Positions 25,457-34,210 of a stretch of DNA of 37,539 nucleotides are shown here, in pieces. Every line of letters starts with the position of its first letter. The first letter of the stretch is position 1. The DNA is taken from positions 1 through 37,539 of the forward strand of contig JAUIFV010000029.1 of NCBI GenBank assembly GCA_030430155.1. The letters are read 5' to 3'. A program made the position numbers and the translations under genes. The notes under the pieces are model-generated. The model was given only the letters and a program-made list of their open reading frames with translations. It searched no databases and was not told the origin of the DNA. The stretch is from Gammaproteobacteria bacterium. Lineage in GTDB: Bacteria > Pseudomonadota > Gammaproteobacteria > Xanthomonadales > SZUA-5.

Positions 25457-26362
25457 ATGACCCAACCCACCGACCAGCGATTCCCAATCATCGCCATGCT
25501 GGTCGCGGTTGCCTCGTTCGGCGCAATGGATGCCTTTCTCAAGCTGCTCGCGGCGCACTACCCGCCGCTGCAGATTGCCGCGCTGCGCGGCTGGTCGTCG
25601 CTGCCATTGATTACCCTATGGGTGGCGATGAGTGGCGGCTTTGGGCAGCTACTGCGGGTGCGCTGGGGGCTGCATCTGCTGCGCGGGGTGCTTGGCGTGC
25701 TGATGCTGGCCAGCTTCAGCTACGCCCTGATCAGCCTGCCGCTGACCGAAGCCTATGCGCTGTTTTTCATTGCTCCGCTGCTGATCACCGCCTTGTCGGT
25801 TCCGGTCCTCGGGGAGCAGGTCGGTTGGCGACGCTGGCTAACCATTGCCATCGGCATCCTTGGCGTGGTCTGGGTGCTCCGCCCCAGCGGCGAAGGCATG
25901 GTGTCCTGGGCCGGGCTCGCGGTGCTGCTGGCAGCACTGGGCTACGCCGTTTCGTCACTGATCGTGCGCGTACTCGGCCGCACCGACAGCACCCAGTCCA
26001 TGGTCTTTTGGGTCATGGCGATGCTGAGCGTCTTCGCCACTGCGGCCGCGCTGCCCCATTGGGTCAGCATAGACGCCGCGCACCTGCCTTGGCTCCTGGG
26101 CCTGGCAATAACCGGCGCGCTCGGCCAGTGGGGCGTCACCGAAGCGTTCCGCCGCGGCGAAGCCAGCATCATTGCGCCGCTGGAGTACACCGCGCTGGGC
26201 TGGGGCCTGATCCTGGATTGGTTCATCTGGCAGGTCGCCGCCGAGGCACGCACGCTGTATGGGGCATTGGTCGTTGCCGCCTGCGGCATCTATCTGATTT
26301 ATCGCGAGCAGCAGTTGAAAAGCGCCGACCGGACCCCTGATCAGGATGCTGCCTCGAACTGA
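25457..26362 (+). CDS. DMT superfamily (EamA) transporter
   Basis: A 301-residue inner-membrane protein with ten predicted TM segments arranged as two EamA repeats (residues about 8-140 and 150-285). Features are GAMDAFLKLLAAHYPPLQIAALRGW at the start, TEAYALFFIAPLLITALSVPVLGE at the end of the first repeat and PLEYTALGWGLILDWFIW in the second. Such proteins export or import small metabolites such as amino acids or nucleosides; the substrate cannot be deduced. It reads toward the E1-cyclase fusion 104 bases downstream, with no sign of a shared function. Confidence 0.9.
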   Translation: MTQPTDQRFPIIAMLVAVASFGAMDAFLKLLAAHYPPLQIAALRGWSSLPLITLWVAMSGGFGQLLRVRWGLHLLRGVLGVLMLASFSYALISLPLTEAYALFFIAPLLITALSVPVLGEQVGWRRWLTIAIGILGVVWVLRPSGEGMVSWAGLAVLLAALGYAVSSLIVRVLGRTDSTQSMVFWVMAMLSVFATAAALPHWVSIDAAHLPWLLGLAITGALGQWGVTEAFRRGEASIIAPLEYTALGWGLILDWFIWQVAAEARTLYGALVVAACGIYLIYREQQLKSADRTPDQDAASN

Positions 26363-26465
26363 CCGCAACGGGAACTGAACTAGCCTGCGCATCGGTCGGC
26401 GGTAGCGCCTCGACGCCGCCATTACAGGCTAAACTAGCGGGCTTTCCTCGATCGGTACCCCGACC

Positions 26466-29400
26466 ATGTCGACCGCCCCTACCCTCGCCCGGCAGATCAA
26501 CCGGGCTGAGGTCGTCGACCAGCAGTTTGTGCGCTTTGTCCAGGAGTATGACGGCGCCGTCGCTCCGCAGGCACCCTCAGCTGAGCAGACCCTGCACGCC
26601 CACTCCACGCTAACCGCACAGGCCTTCGAGCGACTCTTCGAGTCGCAGCTGATCTCCCGTCATCTGGACCTGATGGCGCGGGTGCTGCGGGTGCGCAACA
26701 AGGTCTTCTACACCATCGGCAGTTCCGGTCACGAAGGCAATGCAATGGTGGCCAGGGCCAGCCGCCACACCGACCCGGCGTTCTTGCATTACCGTTCCGG
26801 CGCATTCATGGCCGAGCGCTTCCGCAAACTGCCGGGCATGGATCCGATCTACGATTCGGCATTGAGCTTCGCCGCCAGTTGCGAGGATCCAGCCAGCGGT
26901 GGCCGGCACAAAGTCTGGGGCAGCAAGCCGCTGTGGGTGCTGCCGCAGACCTCGACCATCGCCAGCCATCCGCCCAAGGCCTACGGCACCGCCCTGGCTA
27001 TCGAACATGCGCGACGTATCGGCCATCAGCTGCCGATACCGGACGATTCCATAGTGGTATGCAGCTTTGGCGATGCCAGTGCCAATCACTCCACTGGTCA
27101 AGGCACTTTCAACGCCTGCGAATGGGCCGTGCATCAGGGGCTGAAGGTACCGCTGCTGTTCGTCTGCGAAGACAACAATATCGGCATCTCGGTGCGCACC
27201 CCGGCCGGCTGGATCGAAACCAGCTTCGCCAATCGCCCGCATCTGCGCTATTTCCAGGCCGATGGATTGGATCTGGTCCACGGCTGGGATCGTGTTCAGG
27301 CCGCAGTGGACTACTGTCGCCGCGAGCGCAAGCCGGCCTTCCTGCACCTGCGCACCGCGCGGCTGATGGGCCATGCCGGCACCGATTTCGAGGTCGAGTA
27401 CCGGGCGATCGAAGAGATCTGCGCCGATGAGGCCCTGGATCCGCTGCTGAAATCGGCGCGCTGGGCGCTGCAAAGCGGCCTGTACACCCCGCAGGCGCTG
27501 TTGGACAAGTACGAGAGCATCCGCAAAGCCTGTTTCGACGCGGCAGAACGTGCCGACCAAACCGCCAAGATCACCACCCTGGACGAGGTGATGCGGCCGC
27601 TGGCGCCGTACACCGCGACCGCGGTCAATGCCGAGGCCAGCCGCGCCGACTACCAGGACAAGCGTCTGGCCTTGTGGGGCGAAGAGCGCGCCCTACCGGA
27701 AAATCAAGCGCCCAAACATCTGGCTATTCAGATCAATCAGGCTCTGCACGATCTGCTCTTGAAGTACCCCAATTCGCTGATTTTCGGCGAAGATGTGGCC
27801 CGTAAAGGCGGCGTCTACACCGTTACCAAGGGTCTGTTCAAGGCCTTCAAAGGGGCCAGGGTGTTCAACACCCTACTCGACGAGCAAACCATCCTGGGGC
27901 TGGCCCAGGGCTACGCCAATCTGGGCTATCTGCCGATTCCGGAGATCCAGTATCTGGCCTACTACCACAACGCCTGCGATCAGATTCGCGGCGAGGCCTG
28001 CTCGCTGCAGTTCTTCAGCAACAACCAGTACCGCAATCCGATGCTGATGCGGGTCGCCGGACTGGGCTATCAGAAGGGCTTTGGCGGTCATTTCCACAAC
28101 GACAACTCCTTTGCCGCGCTGCGTGACATTCCAGGCCTGATCATTGGCTGCCCCAGCCGCGGTGATGATGCGGCGATGATGCTGCGCACGCTGATGGCGC
28201 TGTGCCAGGTGGATGGGCGGGTCTGTGCCTTTCTCGAGCCCATCGCCCTGTACATGACCAAGGACCTGCACGAAGCTGGCGACGGCCTGTGGAGCTTTGC
28301 CTACCCAGATCCCAGCCAGCACATCGCACTCGGCGAACCGCGCATCTACAACGCAGAAGCCAGCGACCTGCTGATCATCAGCTACGGTAACGGACTGCTG
28401 ATGGGCTTGCGTGCGGCCAAGCAGATCGCCGAAGAGCAGGGACTCTCGGTTCGCGTCATGGATCTGCGCTGGCTGCTGCCGCTCAACGAAGCGGCCATCA
28501 TTGACCAGGCAAAACAATGCAAACGCGTGCTGATTGTTGATGAAGGTCGGCGCTCAGCCAGCGTTGGCGAAGGCATCATGACTGCCCTGGTAGAAGGTGG
28601 TGCTGCTGAGCGTCCAATTGCCCGCGTGGTCGGCGCTGACACCTATACGCCGCTGGCAAGTGCTGCGACACTCGTGTTGCCGTCTGATCTCGAGCCGATC
28701 ACCATCCTGTTCGCCGATATAGCGGGCAGTACCAAGCTGTTTGAGCTGTACGGCGATGTCGGCGCACGGCAGCTGACTTCGCAAGTGCTCGGCGTGCTCA
28801 GCGAAATCACCGTCAAGAACGGCGGGCGGGTGATCAAAACCATCGGCGATGAGCTGATGGTGACCTTCCCCGGACCAATGAACGCAGTGATGGCGGCAAT
28901 GGAGATGCAGCGCCGTGTGGCCGGCGACGCGGAGTGGGCCAAGCAGCATTTGGCCGTCCGTATCGGCCTGCACTACGGCGATGCGCTGCTGGAAGATGGC
29001 GATGTCTATGGCGACGCGGTGAATCTCGCCGCACGAGTGACCGGTCTGGCCAAGCGCGAGCAGATCGTCACCACCGTTACCACCATCGACGCGATCACCA
29101 ACGCCAGCTTCATCCGCACCCGCCATCTGGGTCAGGCCCGGGTGTCTGGCAAGCTGCAGCCGGTCGACATCGTAGACGTCATCTGGCAGGAAGACACCTC
29201 CAACGTCACCATGGTGGCCCGCGCGATCAAACTCGATGACGCGCCCACCGGCCACAAGCTGGTGTTGCGCTTCCGGGGTGAGTTGATCGAGGTTTCTGAT
29301 GTCTCCCCACCCTTCGGTTTGGGCCGTGATCACGGCAATGCCCTGGTAATCGACAACGAGTGGGTGTCGCGCAACCACGCCAGCATCGAGTTCAGCCGCG

Positions 29401-29576
29401 GCTTCTTTGTGGTCACCGACCGATCCACCAACGGCACCTACGTCAAGCTCGGTGACGACGACGAAATCCGCCTGCACCGCGACGAACTGCAGCTGCGCAA
29501 GAGCGGCTCTATCAGCCTGGGCCAACTGGCCGAGCGCAAACCTGAGGATGTGCTGCACTTTCAGTGCACAACCTAG
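26466..29576 (+). CDS. E1 2-oxoacid dehydrogenase (alpha+beta) fused to adenylyl cyclase and FHA domain
   Basis: One uninterrupted 1036-residue frame. Residues about 45-370 are a thiamine-diphosphate E1 alpha domain (GDASANHSTGQGTFN near 200 and EDNNIGISV near 235, the ThDP motif). Residues about 415-738 are E1 beta (FGEDVARKGGVY near 439 with the cofactor-activating Glu, LDEQTILGLAQGYA, EIQYLAYYHNACDQI, VVGADTYTPL). The E1 ends at LVLPSD and, with no linker, a class III cyclase begins: FADIAGST (metal D751), IKTIGDE (adenine-selecting K791, metal D795), D846, N853 and R857 in DVYGDAVNLAAR. K791/D846 indicate ATP as substrate. Residues about 930-1025 are FHA (GR at 953-954, SRNH at 968-971, STNGT), a phosphothreonine reader. 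No E2/E3 genes are adjacent. A real fusion, recent deletion or assembly joint are all possible. Confidence 0.9.
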   Translation: MSTAPTLARQINRAEVVDQQFVRFVQEYDGAVAPQAPSAEQTLHAHSTLTAQAFERLFESQLISRHLDLMARVLRVRNKVFYTIGSSGHEGNAMVARASRHTDPAFLHYRSGAFMAERFRKLPGMDPIYDSALSFAASCEDPASGGRHKVWGSKPLWVLPQTSTIASHPPKAYGTALAIEHARRIGHQLPIPDDSIVVCSFGDASANHSTGQGTFNACEWAVHQGLKVPLLFVCEDNNIGISVRTPAGWIETSFANRPHLRYFQADGLDLVHGWDRVQAAVDYCRRERKPAFLHLRTARLMGHAGTDFEVEYRAIEEICADEALDPLLKSARWALQSGLYTPQALLDKYESIRKACFDAAERADQTAKITTLDEVMRPLAPYTATAVNAEASRADYQDKRLALWGEERALPENQAPKHLAIQINQALHDLLLKYPNSLIFGEDVARKGGVYTVTKGLFKAFKGARVFNTLLDEQTILGLAQGYANLGYLPIPEIQYLAYYHNACDQIRGEACSLQFFSNNQYRNPMLMRVAGLGYQKGFGGHFHNDNSFAALRDIPGLIIGCPSRGDDAAMMLRTLMALCQVDGRVCAFLEPIALYMTKDLHEAGDGLWSFAYPDPSQHIALGEPRIYNAEASDLLIISYGNGLLMGLRAAKQIAEEQGLSVRVMDLRWLLPLNEAAIIDQAKQCKRVLIVDEGRRSASVGEGIMTALVEGGAAERPIARVVGADTYTPLASAATLVLPSDLEPITILFADIAGSTKLFELYGDVGARQLTSQVLGVLSEITVKNGGRVIKTIGDELMVTFPGPMNAVMAAMEMQRRVAGDAEWAKQHLAVRIGLHYGDALLEDGDVYGDAVNLAARVTGLAKREQIVTTVTTIDAITNASFIRTRHLGQARVSGKLQPVDIVDVIWQEDTSNVTMVARAIKLDDAPTGHKLVLRFRGELIEVSDVSPPFGLGRDHGNALVIDNEWVSRNHASIEFSRGFFVVTDRSTNGTYVKLGDDDEIRLHRDELQLRKSGSISLGQLAERKPEDVLHFQCTT

Positions 29577-29596
29577 TGCGGCTGATTCCGTGGTGG

Positions 29597-29621
29597 GTCA
29601 GCGCTATGCGCTGACGCTTTT
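29597..29621 (+). terminator. Rho-independent terminator candidate after the fusion gene
   Basis: GTCAGCGC-TAT-GCGCTGAC forms a perfect 8-bp stem followed by GCTTTT, beginning 20 bases after the stop codon. A second short stem CCGATC-ACA-GATCGG is at 29655-29669. The rest of the gap to 29704 shows nothing else. Confidence 0.65.
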
Positions 29622-29704
29622 GGTCGGGCAAACGCGAGCCGCAGCGTACAGCGTCCGATCACAGATCGGAGCCCAAGACCGGCGCGCCTAGCGAGCCTGC
29701 AGAT

Positions 29705-30022
29705 TCAGCGCCAGCCGTCCGACTGCCCGCGCATCCTGGACCGCGCCGTGCGCTTGGAGGCGGCGCGCAAGTTGACGCCGCAATGGCGACAGATTGCCGG
29801 ACGGCCCGGGTTGATGCCACCGCATTCCGGACAGCTTTTGCCCTGGGCTGACCAGCGCGTGGTCAATAGCCAGCCTATCGGCCCCAGCAGCGCGCCGTAA
29901 ATCAATCCCTTGATGCCCTGCCCCTTGCGCAGCCCAAGCAGGCAGCCGATGACGCCGGCGACGACGAAATAGATGGCGATGCCAGGCGCGTAGCTGATCA
30001 GTAGTGCCTGTAGCTGTTCCAA
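29705..30022 (-). CDS. Small membrane protein with C-terminal zinc ribbon
   Basis: A 105-residue protein with two hydrophobic segments (about residues 12-30, AIYFVVAGVIGCLLG, and 37-53, GLIYGALLGPIGWLLTT) and then a zinc-ribbon-like block CPECGG...CRHCG at about 64-82, followed by a basic tail. It starts at TTG only three bases after the gltX stop, with GAGG eight bases upstream, and is in the same reading frame as gltX (TGA-ACA-TTG). Translational coupling to gltX is therefore very likely. Function unknown; similar short TM plus zinc-ribbon proteins occur as uncharacterised genes. Confidence 0.7.
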   Translation of the reverse strand: MEQLQALLISYAPGIAIYFVVAGVIGCLLGLRKGQGIKGLIYGALLGPIGWLLTTRWSAQGKSCPECGGINPGRPAICRHCGVNLRAASKRTARSRMRGQSDGWR

Positions 30023-30025
30023 TGT

Positions 30026-31426
30026 TCAGGCCTCGATCTTCGCCAGCGCAGCGTCGATCCGCAGCAGCGCCTGATCACGACCTGCGAGGTAGATCGTGTG
30101 GTCTATGGATGGCGACACCTGGGTACCGGTCAGCGCCACGCGCAGTGGTCCGGCAACCTTGCCCAGGCCCAGCCCCAGCGCCTCGCCCACCCCGCGCACG
30201 ACCTGATCAATCTGCGCAGCGCTCCATTCCGACAGGTCTGCAAGCGCTTGACGGACCTGACGCAGCGGTTCGGCTGCTTCGGGCTTGAGATGCTTGGCAA
30301 CCGCCTTGTCGTCATAGTCGCTCAGCGGCTCGAACCAGACCTTGGCCCGCTCAGCCAGTTCCTCCAGCGTATGTACCCGCTCGCGCAGGGCAATCAGCAA
30401 ATCCTCGGCGGCCGGGCCCTGTTCCGGGTCCAGTCCGGCTCGACGCAAATGCCAGCGGATCTCCTCGGCCAGATCAGCAGGCTCCAGAGTTTTCAAATAG
30501 TGCTGGTTGAGCCAGCGCAGTTTGTCGATATCGAAGCGCGAGGCCGACTGATTGACGTCGTCTACGCTGAACAACTGCTCCAACTCGGACATGCTGAAAA
30601 TTTCCTGGTCACCGTGGGACCAGCCCAGCCGCACCAGGTAGTTCAGCATCGCCTCGCGCACAAAACCCAGCTCGCGATACATCATCACGTTGACCGCGCC
30701 GTGCCGTTTGGAGAGCTTGGCGCCGTCCGGGCCCAAAATCATCGGCAGCGATGCGAAGCTGGGCGGAGTCAGGCCCAGCGCCAGATACAGGTTGATCTGC
30801 CTGGGCGTGTTGTTGAGATGGTCGTCGCCGCGAATCACGTCGGTGATGCCCATGTCGCTGTCGTCGACGACCACGGAGAAGTTGTAAGTGGGCGAGTCAT
30901 CCGAGCGCCAGATGATCAGATCGTCCAACTCGGCATTCTCAAACACGACTTTTCCGCGCACACGGTCATTGACCACCACCTGGCCAGAATCGGGATTGCG
31001 GAACCGAATCACCGGATTGACGCCCTCTGGCGGCGGCTCGCTGCGATTGCGACAACGGCCGTCGTAGCGCGGCTTTTCGCCACGCGCTTCGGCCTCGGCG
31101 CGCATCTGGTCCAGCGTCTCACGCGAGCAATAGCAGTGGTAGGCCTTGCCCTCGGCAAGCAGTCTCTGCGCGACTTCGCGATAGCGTTCGAAGCGCTTGG
31201 TCTGAAACACGGCCGGTTCTTGGGACGTCAGCCCCAGCCAATCCAGACCGTCGAATATCGCCTGCACCGCCTCTGGCGTGGAGCGGGTCAGATCGGTGTC
31301 TTCGATGCGCAGCACATACTCGCCGTCGCGCCGCCTTGCCTCCAAGAAGCTGAACAAGGCGGTACGAGCCCCGCCGACGTGCAGGAATCCGGTCGGACTG
31401 GGCGCAAAACGGGTGCGGACGGTCAT
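30026..31426 (-). CDS. gltX: Glutamate--tRNA ligase
   Basis: A 466-residue class I aminoacyl-tRNA synthetase that charges tRNA-Glu with glutamate using ATP. The HIGH-type motif is APSPTGFLHVGGARTALF near the N-terminus, and the KMSKS-type motif KLSKRHG is near residue 237; the length is normal for the enzyme. The start is the ATG giving MTVRTRFAPSPTG, although the frame is open 12 codons further up. It is followed on the same strand by the TM/zinc-ribbon gene, with only three bases between stop and start. Confidence 0.97.
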   Translation of the reverse strand: MTVRTRFAPSPTGFLHVGGARTALFSFLEARRRDGEYVLRIEDTDLTRSTPEAVQAIFDGLDWLGLTSQEPAVFQTKRFERYREVAQRLLAEGKAYHCYCSRETLDQMRAEAEARGEKPRYDGRCRNRSEPPPEGVNPVIRFRNPDSGQVVVNDRVRGKVVFENAELDDLIIWRSDDSPTYNFSVVVDDSDMGITDVIRGDDHLNNTPRQINLYLALGLTPPSFASLPMILGPDGAKLSKRHGAVNVMMYRELGFVREAMLNYLVRLGWSHGDQEIFSMSELEQLFSVDDVNQSASRFDIDKLRWLNQHYLKTLEPADLAEEIRWHLRRAGLDPEQGPAAEDLLIALRERVHTLEELAERAKVWFEPLSDYDDKAVAKHLKPEAAEPLRQVRQALADLSEWSAAQIDQVVRGVGEALGLGLGKVAGPLRVALTGTQVSPSIDHTIYLAGRDQALLRIDAALAKIEA

Positions 31427-31499
31427 AGCAACGCTCGAATCAATACTTGGGGCGCGCACCATAGCAAAGCACGCGCCCGAGTCCGAGTGCGGTGGTCAG

Positions 31500-31925
31500 C
31501 TATTTCACGACCACGGTGATCTTTGCACTGGCAATTACCGGGTCGAAGGGCACGTGCAGGAAATCACCCAGCACCAATTGCAGCGTGTGCTCGCCGGGTT
31601 CCAGACTGATCTTGGCCTCGGTCTGCCCGCCGCCGTAGTGCCGGTGCTGCGCATCGTTGGGCAGCGGCTGGGAGAGATCCTCGGGTAGATCGGCGTTGAT
31701 CAGCAGATGGTGATGACCGGTCTTGTCCAGCTTGATCCCGGCCGGCGCCACGCCCATGCCGCTCAACCCGAAGCGGACTACAAAGTCTCGATCTACCGTC
31801 TGGCCATCCTTCAAGTCGATGAAATAGAGTTCCACGCCCGCCGGCGCTGGCGTTCTGTCCAGTGCACTGACAGTTTCAGCGAAAACCAATCCCGCGGTAA
31901 GCATCGTTGCAAACATCAAGCGCAT
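31500..31925 (-). CDS. DUF4399 domain periplasmic protein
   Basis: A 141-residue protein with a signal peptide (MRLMFATMLTAGLVFAETVSA) and a DUF4399 domain: VELYFIDLKDGQTVDRDFVVRFGLSGMGVAPAG, then KTGHHHLLIN and a C-terminal GEHTLQLVLGDFLHVPFDP. The HHH cluster is typical of the family, and the fold is Ig-like and possibly metal-binding; no reaction is known. The start at 31925 has GGAG six bases upstream; an ATG four codons earlier is also possible. It is 73 bases upstream of gltX on the same strand. Confidence 0.88.
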   Translation of the reverse strand: MRLMFATMLTAGLVFAETVSALDRTPAPAGVELYFIDLKDGQTVDRDFVVRFGLSGMGVAPAGIKLDKTGHHHLLINADLPEDLSQPLPNDAQHRHYGGGQTEAKISLEPGEHTLQLVLGDFLHVPFDPVIASAKITVVVK

Positions 31926-32024
31926 GGCAAACTCCATCCCAGTCCAAGTTTCATACAGTACACCGAGCCGGTGCAGGCGGCGCGAAACCGCGCTGGGTCG
32001 GCAGTGTAAAGTCATTGAGGTGCG

Positions 32025-32573
32025 ATGCCCTATCGTCTGGATCTGGTTACCCTGCTGGCTCGCGATTTGAATGCGGCCAGTGCCCAGTGGACCGAAAGCG
32101 CCGGATTCAGCCGCTGTGCTGCGGGCAAGCTGCCGGCCGAGTTGGCATTGCGGATTGGCCAGCCCGCAATGGCCGGCGCCAACTGGATTGCACTGTCGCA
32201 CGAAGGCATCAATCCGCGCCTACGTCTGATTGAATTCGCCGCTAGCGAGTCTGCCGACGCCGGCTGGGGAGCGATACGGATCTCCCATGAACCCGAGCCA
32301 ACCGCGGCAAGGGTCGTGGTGGACCTGCATGCGAAAGACACGGAGGTCAGCAGCGCCTTCTATCTGGGACTGTTGGGTGCCCGGCGCATCGAGCGCGAAC
32401 TGCGATTGCCGGGCGCCTCGCTGCGCTTGTGCGCCATCGGTGACTGTCCCAGTAGCGCTCCCTTTGCGCTCCGCTTCCAGCGCTACCGAGAATGCAGCGA
32501 AGCTATCGGCACGCTGACTGAGCTGCCGCGCTGCCTGAGTGGACCGCAGGGCGAATACATAGAACTGATATGA
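32025..32573 (+). CDS. Probable VOC (glyoxalase-fold) protein
   Basis: A 182-residue protein with two halves that look like glyoxalase/VOC modules: LDLVTLLARDLNAASAQWTESAGF at the start (a strand then helix with a typical xAxxWxxxxGF end) and VVVDLHAKDTEVSSAFYLGLLGARRIE at about 97-123, with a C-terminal GPQGEYIELI that matches the usual last strand of VOC domains. The metal-ligand pattern is not obvious, so an enzyme activity cannot be assigned. It is divergent from the DUF4399 gene and lies just upstream of a cyclophilin gene. Confidence 0.6.
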   Translation: MPYRLDLVTLLARDLNAASAQWTESAGFSRCAAGKLPAELALRIGQPAMAGANWIALSHEGINPRLRLIEFAASESADAGWGAIRISHEPEPTAARVVVDLHAKDTEVSSAFYLGLLGARRIERELRLPGASLRLCAIGDCPSSAPFALRFQRYRECSEAIGTLTELPRCLSGPQGEYIELI

Positions 32574-32671
32574 TTGCCGGCCGTGATAACAGCGGTTCAC
32601 GCGTCACTGACGCGATCCGCAAAGACCGTCCCAACGCGGTATCCGCGTAGCAACCGAAAGAGGATTAGATC

Positions 32672-33247
32672 ATGCGTGTGCTTGTTAGCCTGCTGCTGGC
32701 GCTGTCTGCATCGTTCGCATTGGCCCAGGATGAAGCCGCCAACCCCAAGGTGGCGCTGAAGACCAACCAGGGCGAGATCGTGATCGAGCTGTATCCGAAG
32801 GAAGCTCCGAAAACGGTGGAGAACTTCCTTGGCTATGTCAATGCGGGTCACTACAACGGCACCATCTTCCACCGGGTGATCGACGGCTTCATGATCCAGG
32901 GCGGTGGCTATGCCTCGGATCTATCCGCCCGCCCCACCGGCGAGCCGATCATGAATGAAGCCGGCAACGGACTGAAGAACGACGTAGGCACCATCGCCAT
33001 GGCGCGTACCGGCGAGCCGCATTCGGCCACCGCGCAGTTCTTCATCAACGTCAACAACAACGCGGCGCTGAACCACCGCAGCCCGGCCAGCGGCGCCACC
33101 TTCGGCTACGCCGTATTCGGCAAGGTCGTCGAGGGCATGGATGTGGTCAACAAGATCAAGGCCATTCCCACCCAGGCGCGCTCGGCGCAGTTTGCCAACC
33201 TGCCGACCACCCCGGTATTGATTGAGAAGGCCTCGGTCGTCGAATAA
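32672..33247 (+). CDS. Exported cyclophilin-type peptidyl-prolyl cis-trans isomerase
   Basis: A 191-residue PPIase with a signal peptide (MRVLVSLLLALSASFALA). The cyclophilin core is clear: VALKTNQGEIVIELYPKEAP, ENFLGYVNAGHYNGTIFHRVIDGFMIQGG (catalytic FHR..FM.Q), GTIAMARTGEPHSATAQFFIN and FGYAVFGKVVEGMDVVNKI. It would speed prolyl isomerisation of proteins folding in the periplasm, as PpiA does. AAAGAGGA lies upstream of the ATG. It is 18 bases before lpxH on the same strand, a common pairing (ppi-lpxH), so a shared transcript is likely. Confidence 0.95.
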   Translation: MRVLVSLLLALSASFALAQDEAANPKVALKTNQGEIVIELYPKEAPKTVENFLGYVNAGHYNGTIFHRVIDGFMIQGGGYASDLSARPTGEPIMNEAGNGLKNDVGTIAMARTGEPHSATAQFFINVNNNAALNHRSPASGATFGYAVFGKVVEGMDVVNKIKAIPTQARSAQFANLPTTPVLIEKASVVE

Positions 33248-33264
33248 CCGAACCGCGTCTCAAC

Positions 33265-34035
33265 ATGAGCGCGTTGTTCATCTCAGACCTGCATATCGAC
33301 GCCCTCAGCGGCGTCGATATGCTGGCGCAAAGTCTGCGCACGCAGCGCGACGCACCGATCAGCGACCTCTACATACTCGGCGATTTGTTTGAGGCCTGGC
33401 TGGGTGACGATGACGATCAGCCCGCGGCGCACGCAGTTGCCAAACTGTTTGACGAGTACCGTCAGCATGGTTGGCGCATCCACTTTCTTCCGGGCAATCG
33501 CGATTTCCTGCTCGGATCGGACTATCTGGAGCGTTTCGGGGGACGACTGCTACCCGACCCCAGCGTCATCGAGCTGAACAATCAGCGCGTGCTGCTGATT
33601 CATGGCGACCGCGAGTGTCTCGCCGACACCCAGTACCAGACCGTTCGTCAGCAGCTGCGTAATCCGGCCTGGCAGCGGCAATTTCTAGCCCAGCCGCTAG
33701 CGGCTCGCCGCCAATTCGCAGCAGCCGCACGCCAGCAGAGCCGCGAGCACACCAGCAGCCAGAGCGCGACCATCATGGACGCCGACGTCGATGAACTGCT
33801 CCGACTGGCCGATGCGCATGCGGCCGACGTGCTGATCCACGGTCATACCCACCGGCCGGCACTGCACGTACTGGACGTGGGCGGCCGCAGCGTGTTGCGT
33901 GCTGTGCTCGGCGATTGGCACCGAGCGCCGAGCTGGCTGCGAGTGGATGAGGATGGGTTCAAGCTGGTTGCCGGGCAGATCGAGTTGCGCTGCCGCTGGC
34001 CCACGCAGCCGTCTGCACAAGGCAATCGCGGCTAG
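33265..34035 (+). CDS. lpxH: UDP-2,3-diacylglucosamine diphosphatase
   Basis: A 256-residue metallophosphoesterase of lipid A synthesis that hydrolyses UDP-2,3-diacylglucosamine to lipid X and UMP at the inner membrane. The metal-site motifs appear in order: ISDLHID (D8, H10), LGDLFEAWLGDDDD, GNRDFLLG, LIHGDRECL and LIHGHTHRPALH. Length and motifs are typical of LpxH rather than LpxI. Its presence indicates an LPS-bearing Gram-negative host. It follows the cyclophilin gene by 18 bases. Confidence 0.95.
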   Translation: MSALFISDLHIDALSGVDMLAQSLRTQRDAPISDLYILGDLFEAWLGDDDDQPAAHAVAKLFDEYRQHGWRIHFLPGNRDFLLGSDYLERFGGRLLPDPSVIELNNQRVLLIHGDRECLADTQYQTVRQQLRNPAWQRQFLAQPLAARRQFAAAARQQSREHTSSQSATIMDADVDELLRLADAHAADVLIHGHTHRPALHVLDVGGRSVLRAVLGDWHRAPSWLRVDEDGFKLVAGQIELRCRWPTQPSAQGNRG

Positions 34036-34210
34036 ACTGGCATCATCTCTCGCAGCTCTATGAATCTACCGCTAGGCCTCCGCGGACCAGCATTCATGAA
34101 CAACGCAGGCTAGCGCTTGCGGCCATTGCTGGCCCGGGCTACTGTCGATATCAAAGCCGCGCGCCAGTTAGCGCCGCGTGCGGTCGCAAAAACCAGCCAA
34201 GGAAGAAACG

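Noticed and set aside
25171-26340. A 389-codon frame overlapping the EamA gene on the same strand
   Set aside because: Arg/Pro/His-rich, crosses the heptamer repeat, and lacks the TM pattern that the overlapping EamA frame shows.
30098-31519. A 473-codon open frame opposite gltX
   Set aside because: Shadow of gltX: no family features, low-complexity composition, and gltX is certain.
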